NCBI RefSeq assembly: GCF_000012825.1
Contig: NC_009614.1
Location: 2,232,001-2,296,000, forward strand
Length of the DNA: 64,000 bases
Reading direction: 5' to 3'
DNA from: Phocaeicola vulgatus ATCC 8482
GTDB lineage: Bacteria; Bacteroidota; Bacteroidia; Bacteroidales; Bacteroidaceae
Position 1 is the first letter of the stretch. Each line of letters opens with the position of its first letter. The translations under genes and the position numbers were made by a program. Positions 53,204 to 63,064 of this stretch are shown in pieces. The notes under the pieces were generated by a model. The model did no database searches. It was given only the letters and a program-made list of their open reading frames with translations, and had not been told where the DNA came from.

Positions 53204-53236
53204 TTTGTTTTTATCGAAGGTTTATTGCTAACTTTG
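53204..53236 (+). promoter_or_regulatory. Promoter of ECF sigma factor gene (locus 2)
   Basis: TTTG (53204-53207) and TAACTTTG (53229-53236), spaced 21 nt, match the Bacteroides consensus. The start would be near 53243, shortly before the ATGs at 53256 and 53280. Confidence 0.65.
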
Positions 53237-53255
53237 CTCTACCATCGTAATATGG

Positions 53256-53843
53256 ATGAAAAGCACAACCGATATACAAATGAGCAAAATGTCTGGAAAT
53301 TCTTTTAATGATATCTATACCTCTTATTATAAGAAGTCTTTTTTCTTTGCCAAATCATACGTTCATAATGATTTGGCGGCAGAAGATATTGCCTCCGAGG
53401 CATTAATAAAGTTGTGGGAAAAGTTGAAGGCCGAGCCTGTTGAAGAGAAATATATCTTACCATTGTTACTGACAATTTTGAAGAACAAGGCTTTGGACTA
53501 TCTAAAGCACGAGGAGGTAAAACGCAGTGCTTTTGAAGTGATGGTCGACTGGCAACAACAGGAATTGTCTATCCGTATGTCTGCCTTGGAAGCGTGCAAT
53601 CCTGATGAGATTTTTTCGGAAGAAGTGGAAAAAATCATCAGTGCTACTTTAAGTACCTTGTCGGAACAGACCCGACGGGCATTTATTTTGAGCCGTTTTG
53701 AAAATAAATCCAATAAAGAGATTGCCGAAGAGATGGAAATCTCTATAAAGGGGGTGGAATATCATATATCAAAAGCATTGAAAGTACTGCGGGTGACTTT
53801 AAAAGATTATCTTCCTTTATTTTATTTCTTCTTTTATTATTAA
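53256..53843 (+). CDS. ECF RNA polymerase sigma factor (locus 2)
   Basis: The 195-residue protein (187 if started at 53280, MSKMSGNSFND) has region 2 FNDIYTSYYKKSFFFAKSYVHNDLAAEDIASEALIKLWEKL (about 17-57) and region 4 LSEQTRRAFILSRFENKSNKEIAEEMEISIKGVEYHISKALKVLR (about 135-180). Its end, LRVTLKDYLPLFYF, resembles the end of the locus 1 sigma factor (LRVSLKDYLPMLVW), so the two are paralogues. It heads the co-directional run sigma, FecR, SusC, SusD, enzymes. Confidence 0.94.
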   Translation: MKSTTDIQMSKMSGNSFNDIYTSYYKKSFFFAKSYVHNDLAAEDIASEALIKLWEKLKAEPVEEKYILPLLLTILKNKALDYLKHEEVKRSAFEVMVDWQQQELSIRMSALEACNPDEIFSEEVEKIISATLSTLSEQTRRAFILSRFENKSNKEIAEEMEISIKGVEYHISKALKVLRVTLKDYLPLFYFFFYY

Positions 53844-53961
53844 GCCTGACCGGATAGGGATACGGATGTTTTTGAGGACAAAAATGATTTTTTTATATTT
53901 TTCTTCATTTTCTTTTAGGGTAGTTTCTTCTTGAGTCGTTTCTAATAAAACAGCATAGAAT

Positions 53962-54906
53962 ATGAATCCTGAATTATTGCAAAAATATATAGCCGGAAAT
54001 GCTACTGAAGCCGAAAAGCAGCGTGTGACCGAATGGATACAGGAAAATCCTGAGAACATGCGTGAATATATGGCACAACGGAAGTTGCATGACATGGCAT
54101 TGTGGCGTACGGAACCTGTGGCGGAGGAGAATAGCCGGGAAAGGAAACATTTCTCGTTACGCGGAGTATGTATGGAAGCTGCCAAGATAGCAGCGGTATT
54201 GGCGATCGTCTTGTTGGGTACACATTATTGGACAGGAAAACATCAGGTACCGGAAGACAAAACATGGCAGTCTATTTATGTGCCGGCGGGCCAACGGGCG
54301 GAATTGATGTTGGCGGATGGTACGAAGGTTTGGTTGAACTCACGCAGTACCTTGACTTTCCCGGGAAGTTTCAAAGGGAATATCCGAAATGTGAAATTGG
54401 ATGGTGAGGGTTACTTTGCGGTGACAAAGAATGTGGAACAGCCTTTTATTGTAGAGACGAACAAGTGTAATGTGAAGGTGCTGGGTACAGAGTTCAATGT
54501 AATGGCTTATGCAGCGGATAGCGTATGGGAAACTTCTTTGTTGGAAGGTGCTGTAGAAATTTTAGTGCCCGGTTCGAATAACAGTGGAATGAGGCTGGAA
54601 CCGAACATGATGGCCAGCTTGAAAGGCAACAGACTGGTGAAAGGACGCATCAAGGAGGTCGATTATTTTTTGTGGCGTGAGGGCTTGCTTTGTTTTAATG
54701 ATATATCCGTACGTGATATGATAGAGAAACTGAAACTGTATTATGGGGTGGATATTGTGGTAAATAATACCCGGATTTTAAAGAACCGTTATACAGGTAA
54801 ATTCCGCACGAAAGATGGGGTGGAACACGTACTGAAAGTTTTGAGACTCAATAATAAGTTTACTTATACAAAGGATGATGAGACGAATGTGATAACAATT
54901 AATTAA
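53962..54906 (+). CDS. FecR-family anti-sigma factor (locus 2)
   Basis: The 314-residue protein has a cytoplasmic N-terminus (about 1-70), a membrane helix (AAKIAAVLAIVLLGTHYW, about 74-91) and a periplasmic FecR domain (VPAGQRAELMLADGTKVWLNSRSTLTFPGSF near 110-140). The C-terminal part has CFNDISVRDMIEKLKLYYGVDIVV, as in DUF4974. It should control the sigma factor encoded 118 nt upstream, in response to the SusC receptor downstream. Confidence 0.95.
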   Translation: MNPELLQKYIAGNATEAEKQRVTEWIQENPENMREYMAQRKLHDMALWRTEPVAEENSRERKHFSLRGVCMEAAKIAAVLAIVLLGTHYWTGKHQVPEDKTWQSIYVPAGQRAELMLADGTKVWLNSRSTLTFPGSFKGNIRNVKLDGEGYFAVTKNVEQPFIVETNKCNVKVLGTEFNVMAYAADSVWETSLLEGAVEILVPGSNNSGMRLEPNMMASLKGNRLVKGRIKEVDYFLWREGLLCFNDISVRDMIEKLKLYYGVDIVVNNTRILKNRYTGKFRTKDGVEHVLKVLRLNNKFTYTKDDETNVITIN

Positions 54907-54957
54907 CCCTTAAAAAAGAATATGCCTATGAAATAACACACATGGTCTAAAAAGGAA

Positions 54958-54985
54958 ATGGGATAGTGCTGCAACACCATCCCAT
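54958..54985 (+). promoter_or_regulatory. Leader stem-loop before SusC (locus 2)
   Basis: ATGGGAT (54958-54964) pairs with ATCCCAT (54979-54985), with an inner GTG/CAC pair. It lies just upstream of the terminator-like hairpin at 54992-55017 in the FecR-SusC gap. Confidence 0.5.
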
Positions 54986-54991
54986 GGAAAC

Positions 54992-55017
54992 GTCAATTAC
55001 GTATTGACAATTTTTTT
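54992..55017 (+). terminator. Intrinsic terminator between FecR and SusC (locus 2)
   Basis: GTCAAT-TACGT-ATTGAC followed by AATTTTTTT is a compact terminator in the plus-strand direction. It would uncouple the sigma/FecR genes from susC, or attenuate read-through, with susC transcribed from its own ECF-dependent promoter. Confidence 0.65.
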
Positions 55018-55061
55018 CTCAAATAATCTTAAGTTGAACCTAAAATTAGTAATGCAAATAT

Positions 55062-58000
55062 ATGAAAAATATTTTGTATCAGGAATCTATTGTAGAAATT
55101 AAACATTTATTCCGTATGATGAGAAACACACTCTTAGCCCTGTTTGTCTTTGCCGGAACAGCTTTTGCCACTGAGTCTTATTCTCAGACAATGAAGGTGA
55201 CTGTTGTGGCGGATAACATGTCAACAGGCAAGGTAATCAGTGAAATAGAAAAACAGACAGATTATCTGTTTGTATATAATGTAAACGAGGTGAATCTGAA
55301 GCGCAATGTGAAGGTGAATGCGCAAAATAAATCTGTAGCCGAAGTGTTGAATAAGGTTTTTGAAGGTACTGATATTTATTATGCCATGGAGGGTAAGAAT
55401 ATCATGCTGATGAGCAAGGCGAAAGATGGGGAAGTTGCCCAACAGGCAAATAAGGTGACAGGTATTGTGAAAGATACGAATGGCGAGCCGATAATCGGTG
55501 CCAATGTCACGGTGAAAGGTCAGTCAATAGGTACGATAACAGATATAGATGGGCGGTTTGTGTTGGATGCCCCGAAAGAAGCCGTTTTACAGATTACGTA
55601 TATCGGGTATGTTTCTCAAGAAGTGAAAGTTTCTGGGAAGAGAGAAATTAATGTAGTATTGAAGGAAGATTCGGAGATGTTGGATGAAGTGGTGGTGGTA
55701 GGTTATGGTACAATGAAGAAAAAGGATTTGACAGGTGCAGTTTCTCAGATTCGTCCGGCTGAACTTTCTAATGAAGCTCCGAAAACTGTACAAGATGTTT
55801 TGCGTGGTACTGCTGGCTTGCGGATTGGATTTGATGGGTCTGCTAAAGGTGGTGGCTCCATGCAAGTTCGTGGTCAACGTTCTGTTTATTCAGATGGAGG
55901 ACATAACGATCCACTTATTATATTGGACGGTATGATTTTTTATGGAGAATTGTCTGAAATCAATCCGAATGATATCAGTCAGATTGATGTGCTAAAAGAT
56001 GCTTCTTCTGCTGCGGTTTATGGTGCTAAAGCTGCTAATGGAGTAATTATTGTAACGACAAAAAAAGGACGTTCGGAAAAACCTGTTATCAATTTTAGTG
56101 CAAATATAGGCTTCGTTACTATTGGTGATAGCCGGAAAGTATATGACTCTCATGGATATCTAAAATATCGTGAAGATTTTTATACGACAGACACTTATGG
56201 TATAAATGCTCAAACAGGAAATTATGAAGCTTATCAGACAGGAAATACTCCTGTTGGTTATTATAGTCGTCCTACAGAAACTAATTTGAATAAGTATGGC
56301 ATTACTTTGGAAGCTTGGAAAGCTCAAAGTAATCAAGATGGTTCGATGAGTACAGAGGAGATTTGGGGAAGAAGATTGGGATTACAAGCTAGTGATATAA
56401 CATTAAATAATTTTTTATTAGGCAAAACGTTTGATTGGTATGATCATTCTTTCCATACAGGATTGAATCAAGATTATAACGTCAGCATTTCAGGTAATAA
56501 TGAAAAAGTGAATTATTATCTTTCATTAGGTTATCTTTCTAACGAAGGGGTAGCAAGAGGTAATGAGTATAGTGCAATACGCTCAAATATGAAACTTAAT
56601 GCCCAAATAACTTCTTGGCTTAATGTAGGGGCAAACATTAATTTTCAGAATCGTACAGATGGGGATATTGCAACTAATTGGGAAAGCCAAATATTGGATA
56701 ATAGTCCATTTACTTCTCCTTATAATGAAAATGGGGAACTAGTGCCTCATCCTATGGGTGAAAATGCTTATTGGAAAGGATATAACTTTGATTACGATCG
56801 CCAATATCTTGACTTGGATAAAGGTTTTACAGTTTTAAATTCTATTTTAACAGCCAAAGTAACTTTACCCTTAGGAATTACTTATTCGTTTAACGTATCA
56901 CCGCGTTTACAGTATTTTCATGATCGCTACTACCGATCATCAGAACATCCTGATTGGCAAGCGGAAACAGATGATCGTGTAAACCGTGAGCAAAGTAAAC
57001 GTTTTGATTGGTCCTTAAATAATACTATTACTTGGGAGCACATTTTTGCAGAAAAGCATCATACTATTTTGACTTTGGTACAGGAAGCTGAAGAACGTCA
57101 ATCTTGGGCAGATCGTATTGAGGCGCGTAATATTCTACCTTCTGAAGCTTTAGGATTTCATGGCACTGCTAATGGTGATAAAAATCTGAGCTCATTTAGA
57201 TCTACTGATACGCGTGAAACAGCATGTGGTTATTTGGCTCGTTTATTTTATTCATACAATGATACTTATATGGCTACATTTTCTTTTCGTCGTGATGGTT
57301 ATTCTGCATTTGGAACAACTAATCCTTATGCTAATTTCTTTTCAGGAGCATTGGCATGGACTTTTACTAATGAGAATTTTTGGAATTGGAAGCCGTTAAG
57401 TTCTGGTAAGCTGCGTGTGTCATTCGGACAGAATGGTAACCGTAGTTTGGCTGATTCATACATTGCTTTAGCAAACTTGTCACTTGGAAAATATACACAA
57501 GGATATATAAATTCTGCTTCGGGGGCGTTGATGGATCTAAAGTATCTTTTTGTAAGTCGTTTGGCTAATCCGAATCTACAGTGGGAAAAGACTACTTCTT
57601 GGAATGTAGGTCTTGATGTGGGATTTTTTAACAATAGGATCAATGCAAGTATGGAATATTATGTAATGCCTACTACGGACATGATTATGAACCAATCATT
57701 GCCTGACTTTACAGGATTTAATTCTATTACAACTAATTTGGGTAGAATAGAGAATCGGGGATTTGAATTGTCTATTAATTCACGTAATATTGAAAAGGCA
57801 AATTTTCAATGGGAAACCGGATTTACTTTTTCAGTTAATAAAAATACTATTAAGAAATTATATGGAGAATATGAAACCATAGTTGATGCATTGGGCAATA
57901 CAATAGTAAAAGAACGAGATGATGTGACTAATGGCTGGTTTATTGGGCACCCTGTTAGTGCTATTTGGGATTATAAAGTTACAGGTATTTGGCAAAAAGA

Positions 58001-58610
58001 TGAGGTGAAAGAAGCTGCCAAATATAGTCAACGCCCAGGTGATCCTAAAGTACAGAACATTTATACAGACGATGATAAAGTAAATGCTGATGGAAGCGTA
58101 ACCCCTGTTTATAATAATAAAGATAAACAGTTTATGGGGGAAACAACACCTCCTATACATTGGTCCTTGAGGAATAGTTTTACTATTTTTAAAGATTGGG
58201 TTTTTTCATTTAATATGTATTCTTATATGGGACACAAGAGCTTGGATACTAATTATTTGAATAATGATAATAATTATTCGCAGATAACTAACTGTAGAAA
58301 TGTCTACACTAAAGAATATTGGACTGTAGATAACCCTTCCAATACTTATGCGCGTCTTAGTGCACAAGGTCCAACTGGCATATCTGCACCGGCCCGTGTG
58401 ATAGATCGCTCATTTATCCGATTAGAGAATATTTCGTTGGCTTACAATATTCCAATGAAATTTTTAGAGAAATATAAGATTCAGAATGCCAAGATATTTA
58501 CTACTGTCCGTAATGTAGCAACTTGGAGTAAAGAATGGGAATATGGTGATCCTGAAACAGGTGGTTTGGCTCCTCGCACTTATTCTTTGGGAATTAACTT
58601 AACATTTTAA
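55062..58610 (+). CDS. SusC/RagA-family TonB-dependent receptor (locus 2)
   Basis: The 1182-residue receptor (starts at 55116 or 55119, MMRNTLLALF, are also plausible) has a signal peptide and an STN domain (MKVTVVADNMSTGKVISEIEKQTDYLFVYNVNEV). A CarboxypepD_reg-like domain (KVTGIVKDTNGEPIIGANV), TonB box region (DEVVVVGYG), plug and barrel follow, ending SLGINLTF. The STN domain fits with the upstream sigma/FecR pair. Nucleotides 55449-55709 are very similar to the locus 1 receptor, while the plug and barrel differ, and base composition becomes more AT-rich after about 55.75 kb. Confidence 0.95.
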   Translation: MKNILYQESIVEIKHLFRMMRNTLLALFVFAGTAFATESYSQTMKVTVVADNMSTGKVISEIEKQTDYLFVYNVNEVNLKRNVKVNAQNKSVAEVLNKVFEGTDIYYAMEGKNIMLMSKAKDGEVAQQANKVTGIVKDTNGEPIIGANVTVKGQSIGTITDIDGRFVLDAPKEAVLQITYIGYVSQEVKVSGKREINVVLKEDSEMLDEVVVVGYGTMKKKDLTGAVSQIRPAELSNEAPKTVQDVLRGTAGLRIGFDGSAKGGGSMQVRGQRSVYSDGGHNDPLIILDGMIFYGELSEINPNDISQIDVLKDASSAAVYGAKAANGVIIVTTKKGRSEKPVINFSANIGFVTIGDSRKVYDSHGYLKYREDFYTTDTYGINAQTGNYEAYQTGNTPVGYYSRPTETNLNKYGITLEAWKAQSNQDGSMSTEEIWGRRLGLQASDITLNNFLLGKTFDWYDHSFHTGLNQDYNVSISGNNEKVNYYLSLGYLSNEGVARGNEYSAIRSNMKLNAQITSWLNVGANINFQNRTDGDIATNWESQILDNSPFTSPYNENGELVPHPMGENAYWKGYNFDYDRQYLDLDKGFTVLNSILTAKVTLPLGITYSFNVSPRLQYFHDRYYRSSEHPDWQAETDDRVNREQSKRFDWSLNNTITWEHIFAEKHHTILTLVQEAEERQSWADRIEARNILPSEALGFHGTANGDKNLSSFRSTDTRETACGYLARLFYSYNDTYMATFSFRRDGYSAFGTTNPYANFFSGALAWTFTNENFWNWKPLSSGKLRVSFGQNGNRSLADSYIALANLSLGKYTQGYINSASGALMDLKYLFVSRLANPNLQWEKTTSWNVGLDVGFFNNRINASMEYYVMPTTDMIMNQSLPDFTGFNSITTNLGRIENRGFELSINSRNIEKANFQWETGFTFSVNKNTIKKLYGEYETIVDALGNTIVKERDDVTNGWFIGHPVSAIWDYKVTGIWQKDEVKEAAKYSQRPGDPKVQNIYTDDDKVNADGSVTPVYNNKDKQFMGETTPPIHWSLRNSFTIFKDWVFSFNMYSYMGHKSLDTNYLNNDNNYSQITNCRNVYTKEYWTVDNPSNTYARLSAQGPTGISAPARVIDRSFIRLENISLAYNIPMKFLEKYKIQNAKIFTTVRNVATWSKEWEYGDPETGGLAPRTYSLGINLTF

Positions 58611-58621
58611 TAATATGACAT

Positions 58622-60562
58622 ATGAAAAACTATAAAAATATATTTAGAATATTGATAGGAACTGTTTGTTTTCAATTATCTATGACAGGTTGTTCTGACG
58701 ACTTCTTAACCCCCGATCCGCTATCACTTTATGAACCTTCAATAACTTTTAATACAGTAGAAGGGTTAAATGCAGCTTTAGCTTCAGCTGATAAAGCATT
58801 GCGGGCTTATTGGACAAATACCGAAGCGTGCGATCTGATGCTTCCTTTAATGAGTGAATACCTGTTCTCTGATTTAACCGTAGCAGCAAAAACAGACGAT
58901 GCGCTTATTTTTTGTGACATCAATGAACGCTTTACTCCTAATAATGGTTGGTATAATTTTGACCAAAACCGTTTGGTTATCTTTTGGGGAGAAACCTATA
59001 ATGGTATTAAATATGCTAATACGATTATCAGTTATATTGATAAAGTGGAAGGACTGGACGAATCAATAAAGAATGAATATTTAGGACGAGCCTATTTTCA
59101 TCGTGCTTATCGCTATTTAAATTTGTGCTTCCAATTTGGCGATGTACCTTTTGTGTCAAAAATTATAGATCGACCAAAACAGGATTATAAAAGTACAAAA
59201 CGAGAGGCTATCATAAAAAAACTAGTGCAAGATATGGAATTTGCAGTGCAGCATGTGCCTGATCAAAAGGATATGACTTACATTGGTATGATTAATAAAG
59301 GAGCTTGTCGCCAGCTACTTATTAAATGTTATTTAGCTAATGGGGAGTTTCAGAAAGCCAAAGAACAAGCTGATATATTAATTAGTCAGTCTGGGTATAA
59401 GCTGATGACGGAAACCTTTGGTACTTTCTCTAATCCACACCCTACTACATGGAATATTACTAATAATGTGATTTGGAATTTGCATCAAGGAAATAACAAA
59501 GTTATTGCAGCTAATAAAGAAGCAATTCTTGTTATGCCTAATCGTTATGGTTCAGATTCCGGTATCCGGACACGTACAATGCGTAATTTGGTACCTTGGT
59601 GGAATGCAACGTCTATTTCTACGCCTGACAACAAGTTGGCAGTAGACCGTTTTGCTCTTACTCATGCTTCCTATGATGCATCAATGGATTATAATAGAAC
59701 GTTTGGACGTGGAGTAGGAGTTGTACGCCCCACTTATTTTGCAGAAAACTCATTATGGTATCTTAATGGTAACCATGATGATGGGGACTTGAGGCACAAT
59801 TCAAAAGTTGGTAATTGGGTACATATGGAAGACTTGAAATACAACAATCCCAATTCTGTATATTATGGCAAACATTTGAGCTACAGTTGTATTAATGATA
59901 ATGGAGAAGAACAGATCCTTTGCAATGATACTGTTCGGACTTGGTTTGATTGGCCTCATTATAAGACATGGTCTGAGTCTCCAGAAGATGAGGCTCCTCA
60001 TCTTAATAATTATCAAGGTAGTGGATATAGTGATTTCTATTTGTATCGATTAGCTGAAACTTATTTACTTCGTGCTGAGGCCAATTATTATTTAGGTAAT
60101 ATAGAAGAAGCTACAGCAGATGTTAATATTATACGTCAACGTGCAAAATGTGACATCTTCTATTCAAAAGTAAATATTGATGATATTGTAGACGAACGTG
60201 CTCGTGAACTTTATATGGAAGAATGGAGATTTACTGAGTTGAGTCGTATTTCTTATTGTTTGGCTTTAAGTGGTAAACCTGATAATGAAGGGAAGGTATA
60301 TGATGTGGATAAACTTTATGAAGATAGTTTTTGGTGGCATCGTATTAATAAATATAATAATTATTATAACAAGCCTGATGCACCAATAGTAAAAGGACGT
60401 AAATATACTATAGGACGTCATAATATAAATTGGCCTATTCCACAAAGTGCAATTGATGCTAACCTGTTAGGGAAACTCGGTCAGAATCCTGGATATGACG
60501 GTTATGATCCTACTGTAGAAAAGTGGAACACATGGGAGGAGGCCGTAGCCGACGAACAATAA
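58622..60562 (+). CDS. SusD/RagB-family outer-membrane lipoprotein (locus 2)
   Basis: The 646-residue protein has a lipobox ending at Cys24 (LSMTGC). SusD features are YLGRAYFHRAYRYLNLCFQFGDVPFV (about 158-183), LYRLAETYLLRAEANYYLGNIEEATADVNIIRQRA (about 475-509) and IVDERARELYMEEWRFTELSRISY, which matches the conserved C-terminal helix. It lies 11 nt after susC, with which it should form the oligosaccharide import complex. Confidence 0.95.
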   Translation: MKNYKNIFRILIGTVCFQLSMTGCSDDFLTPDPLSLYEPSITFNTVEGLNAALASADKALRAYWTNTEACDLMLPLMSEYLFSDLTVAAKTDDALIFCDINERFTPNNGWYNFDQNRLVIFWGETYNGIKYANTIISYIDKVEGLDESIKNEYLGRAYFHRAYRYLNLCFQFGDVPFVSKIIDRPKQDYKSTKREAIIKKLVQDMEFAVQHVPDQKDMTYIGMINKGACRQLLIKCYLANGEFQKAKEQADILISQSGYKLMTETFGTFSNPHPTTWNITNNVIWNLHQGNNKVIAANKEAILVMPNRYGSDSGIRTRTMRNLVPWWNATSISTPDNKLAVDRFALTHASYDASMDYNRTFGRGVGVVRPTYFAENSLWYLNGNHDDGDLRHNSKVGNWVHMEDLKYNNPNSVYYGKHLSYSCINDNGEEQILCNDTVRTWFDWPHYKTWSESPEDEAPHLNNYQGSGYSDFYLYRLAETYLLRAEANYYLGNIEEATADVNIIRQRAKCDIFYSKVNIDDIVDERARELYMEEWRFTELSRISYCLALSGKPDNEGKVYDVDKLYEDSFWWHRINKYNNYYNKPDAPIVKGRKYTIGRHNINWPIPQSAIDANLLGKLGQNPGYDGYDPTVEKWNTWEEAVADEQ

Positions 60563-60576
60563 ATCAGAATAGATTT

Positions 60577-60626
60577 GAAGAAAGTAAATTGATACAATTG
60601 GGGCTGTTGCGTCAATTTACTTCTTC
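60577..60626 (+). promoter_or_regulatory. Stem-loop between susD and GH105 gene
   Basis: GAAGAAAGTAAATTGA (60577-60592) pairs with TCAATTTACTTCTTC (60612-60626) with one bulged A, around a 19-nt loop. There is no T-run, so it may be an mRNA-stabilising or processing hairpin that raises SusCD over the downstream enzymes. Confidence 0.6.
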
Positions 60627-60655
60627 AGAACAATTACAAATTAAATATTGACTTT

Positions 60656-61777
60656 ATGAAATGTATATTGGGGATGGTTGCATTATTATTGCTTGCAGCA
60701 TCTTGTAGTAATAAAAAGGAAAATACTGAGACTTCTGAGGAATTACTGGAAATAATTCATCGTGTGAACCAGCGCTATCAGTCTATGCATAAGCCACAAG
60801 TCCGGTCATTTTGGGACAATGCTGTATATCATACTGGAAATATGGAAGTTTGTGCACTGACTGGAAATAAGGATTATCTGCAATATTCTATTGATTGGGC
60901 TGACTATAATCAATGGAAAGGAGCTACCAGCAACAACAAAGCTGAGTGGCGAAGCACTTATGGAGAATCACCGGAATATGTTCTTTTTGGTGATTGGCAA
61001 GTTTGTTTCCAAACTTATGCCGATCTATATAAACTTGACCCTGATACAATAAAAATAGCGCGTGCCCGCGAAGTAATGGAATATCAGATGTCTACTTCAA
61101 AACTTGATTACTGGCATTGGGTTGATGCATTATATATGGTAATGCCTGTCATGGTGAAGATGTATGATATAACAAAGAATCCATTATATTTGGAGAAATT
61201 ACATCAATACCTTACAGTAACAGACAGCATTATGTATGATAGGGAAGTTGGTCTTTATTATCGTGATGCTAAATATCCGTATCCGTTTCATAAAACAATA
61301 AACGGAAAAAAAGATTTCTGGTCACGGGGAGATGGATGGGCATTTGCCGCATTTGCTAAAGTACTGAAACAATTGCCGGCAGAGGATAAGTATCGTGAAG
61401 AATATATAACTCGTTTTCAGACAATGGCAAAATCTATTGCTGCCTGTCAACAGCCTGAAGGCTATTGGACACGTAGTTTAATAGATCCGGAACAAGCTCC
61501 GGGTCCTGAAACAAGTGGTACTGCTCTTTTTACTTACGGCTTTCTGTGGGGAATTAATAATGGATTGCTAAATGCGGATATTTATTCGCCTATTGTAGAA
61601 AAGGCTTGGAACTATCTTAAAACAACAGCATTGCAAGCTGATGGAAAAATCGGATATATTCAACCTGTCGGAGAAAAAGCAATACCAGGGCAGGTGGTGG
61701 ATGCTAATTCATGTTTCAATTTTGGAATAGGAGCTTTTTTATTAGCTGCTTGTGAACGAGTACGTTTCTTACAATAA
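60656..61777 (+). CDS. GH105 unsaturated rhamnogalacturonyl hydrolase, lipoprotein
   Basis: The 373-residue protein has a lipobox ending at Cys17 (LLAASC) and an alpha/alpha-barrel GH105 domain. WHWVDALYMVMP (154-165) contains Asp157, at the place of the catalytic Asp of YteR-type enzymes. FWSRGDGWAFAAFAKVL (near 222) and ETSGTALFTYGFLWGINNG are further family marks. It removes the unsaturated galacturonic or glucuronic residue left by rhamnogalacturonan or other polysaccharide lyases. This points to a pectic substrate for locus 2, although no lyase is in the window. Confidence 0.93.
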   Translation: MKCILGMVALLLLAASCSNKKENTETSEELLEIIHRVNQRYQSMHKPQVRSFWDNAVYHTGNMEVCALTGNKDYLQYSIDWADYNQWKGATSNNKAEWRSTYGESPEYVLFGDWQVCFQTYADLYKLDPDTIKIARAREVMEYQMSTSKLDYWHWVDALYMVMPVMVKMYDITKNPLYLEKLHQYLTVTDSIMYDREVGLYYRDAKYPYPFHKTINGKKDFWSRGDGWAFAAFAKVLKQLPAEDKYREEYITRFQTMAKSIAACQQPEGYWTRSLIDPEQAPGPETSGTALFTYGFLWGINNGLLNADIYSPIVEKAWNYLKTTALQADGKIGYIQPVGEKAIPGQVVDANSCFNFGIGAFLLAACERVRFLQ

Positions 61778-61790
61778 AAAGGTAAAGAAG

Positions 61791-63053
61791 ATGAATAAGT
61801 TTATTTTAATTGGATGTACGATATTATTTTTGTTTTTCTCTGCCGATTTGTGCGCTAAGCACAAGACAAAGAAAATGGCTGATCGTGAAATATGGTGTGA
61901 TGTCATGTATCGGATGGCTGCACCGGTATTAAGTAATATCAGTGAAGGAAAATTGCAAAAAAACATGCAACTTGAATTAAGTCCTACGTGGGATGGACGT
62001 GACCGGCGAGTTTCTTATATGGAATGTTTCGGACGTTTAATGGCTGGTCTTGCACCATGGCTTTCGCTACCAGATGATGATACAGCGGAAGGTATTCAGC
62101 GAAAACAGTTAAGAACTTGGGCATTGCAAGGATATAAAAATGCTGTGGATCCCTTATCTCCTGATTATTTACTTTGGAGTGAAAATTTCCAAACATTGGT
62201 AGATGCGGCTTATATAGCTGAGAGTTTTATTAGGGGATATAATTCACTTTGGATGCCACTTGATGAGGTAACAAAAGAACGATATATAAATCAATTTGTT
62301 GCATTAAGGCGGATTAATCCATTATATACTAATTGGTTGCTGTTTTCATCTACTATAGAAACATTTCTTCATAAAGTAGGAGCGAAAGCAGATTATTACC
62401 GCATAGATTCTGCCTTGCGAAAAATTTCAGAATGGTATATTGGTGATGGATGGTATTCGGATGGTCCTTCATTTGCCTTTGATTATTATAACAGTTTTGT
62501 TATTCATCCTATGTTTTTTGAATGCGTGGAAGTTCTTACTGATGGTGGAAAGAAAAAACGGGAATGGGCGGGAACAACTTTTGCTCATGTTACTAAACGT
62601 ATCCAACGTTATAGTATTATTTTGGAACATCTCATATCTCCTGAAGGAGCATTTCCTGTATTTGGTCGTTCCATAACTTATCGCACAGGGGTACTTCAAC
62701 CTTTAGCATTGATAGTTTGGAAAGGATTGTTACCAGAAGAACTTAGTAATGGTCAAGTAAGAACAGCAATGACTGCCGTTATAAAACGTATGTTCGCTGA
62801 TGGACAAAACTTTAATGAAAAAGGATTTCTCACATTGGGATTTAACGGTAAGCAGCCGCATACGGCTAATGTATATACTAATAATGGAAGCCTTTATTTA
62901 GCATCTTTAGCATTTTTGCCATTGGGCTTGTCAGCCGATCATCCTTTTTGGACTTCCCCTAGTGAATCTTGGACTTCCAAAAAGGCTTGGGAAGGAGAAG
63001 AATTTCCTAAAGATCATACATATTATGAAAAACACTCAATGAATTACCAGTAA
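61791..63053 (+). CDS. DUF2264-family secreted protein (possible GH154)
   Basis: The start is placed at 61791 (MNKFILIGCTILFLFF), which has a purine-rich AAAGGTAAAGAAG before it and gives 420 residues with a signal peptide. The DUF2264 domain fills the rest: SYMECFGRLMAGLAPWL, WLLFSSTIETFL and YIGDGWYSDGPSFAFDYYNSFVIHPM are typical. I recall DUF2264 being linked to the beta-glucuronidase family GH154, but cannot check. The context, after GH105 and before GH2, fits a carbohydrate-active enzyme. Confidence 0.82.
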   Translation: MNKFILIGCTILFLFFSADLCAKHKTKKMADREIWCDVMYRMAAPVLSNISEGKLQKNMQLELSPTWDGRDRRVSYMECFGRLMAGLAPWLSLPDDDTAEGIQRKQLRTWALQGYKNAVDPLSPDYLLWSENFQTLVDAAYIAESFIRGYNSLWMPLDEVTKERYINQFVALRRINPLYTNWLLFSSTIETFLHKVGAKADYYRIDSALRKISEWYIGDGWYSDGPSFAFDYYNSFVIHPMFFECVEVLTDGGKKKREWAGTTFAHVTKRIQRYSIILEHLISPEGAFPVFGRSITYRTGVLQPLALIVWKGLLPEELSNGQVRTAMTAVIKRMFADGQNFNEKGFLTLGFNGKQPHTANVYTNNGSLYLASLAFLPLGLSADHPFWTSPSESWTSKKAWEGEEFPKDHTYYEKHSMNYQ

Positions 63054-63064
63054 AAAAATAATGT

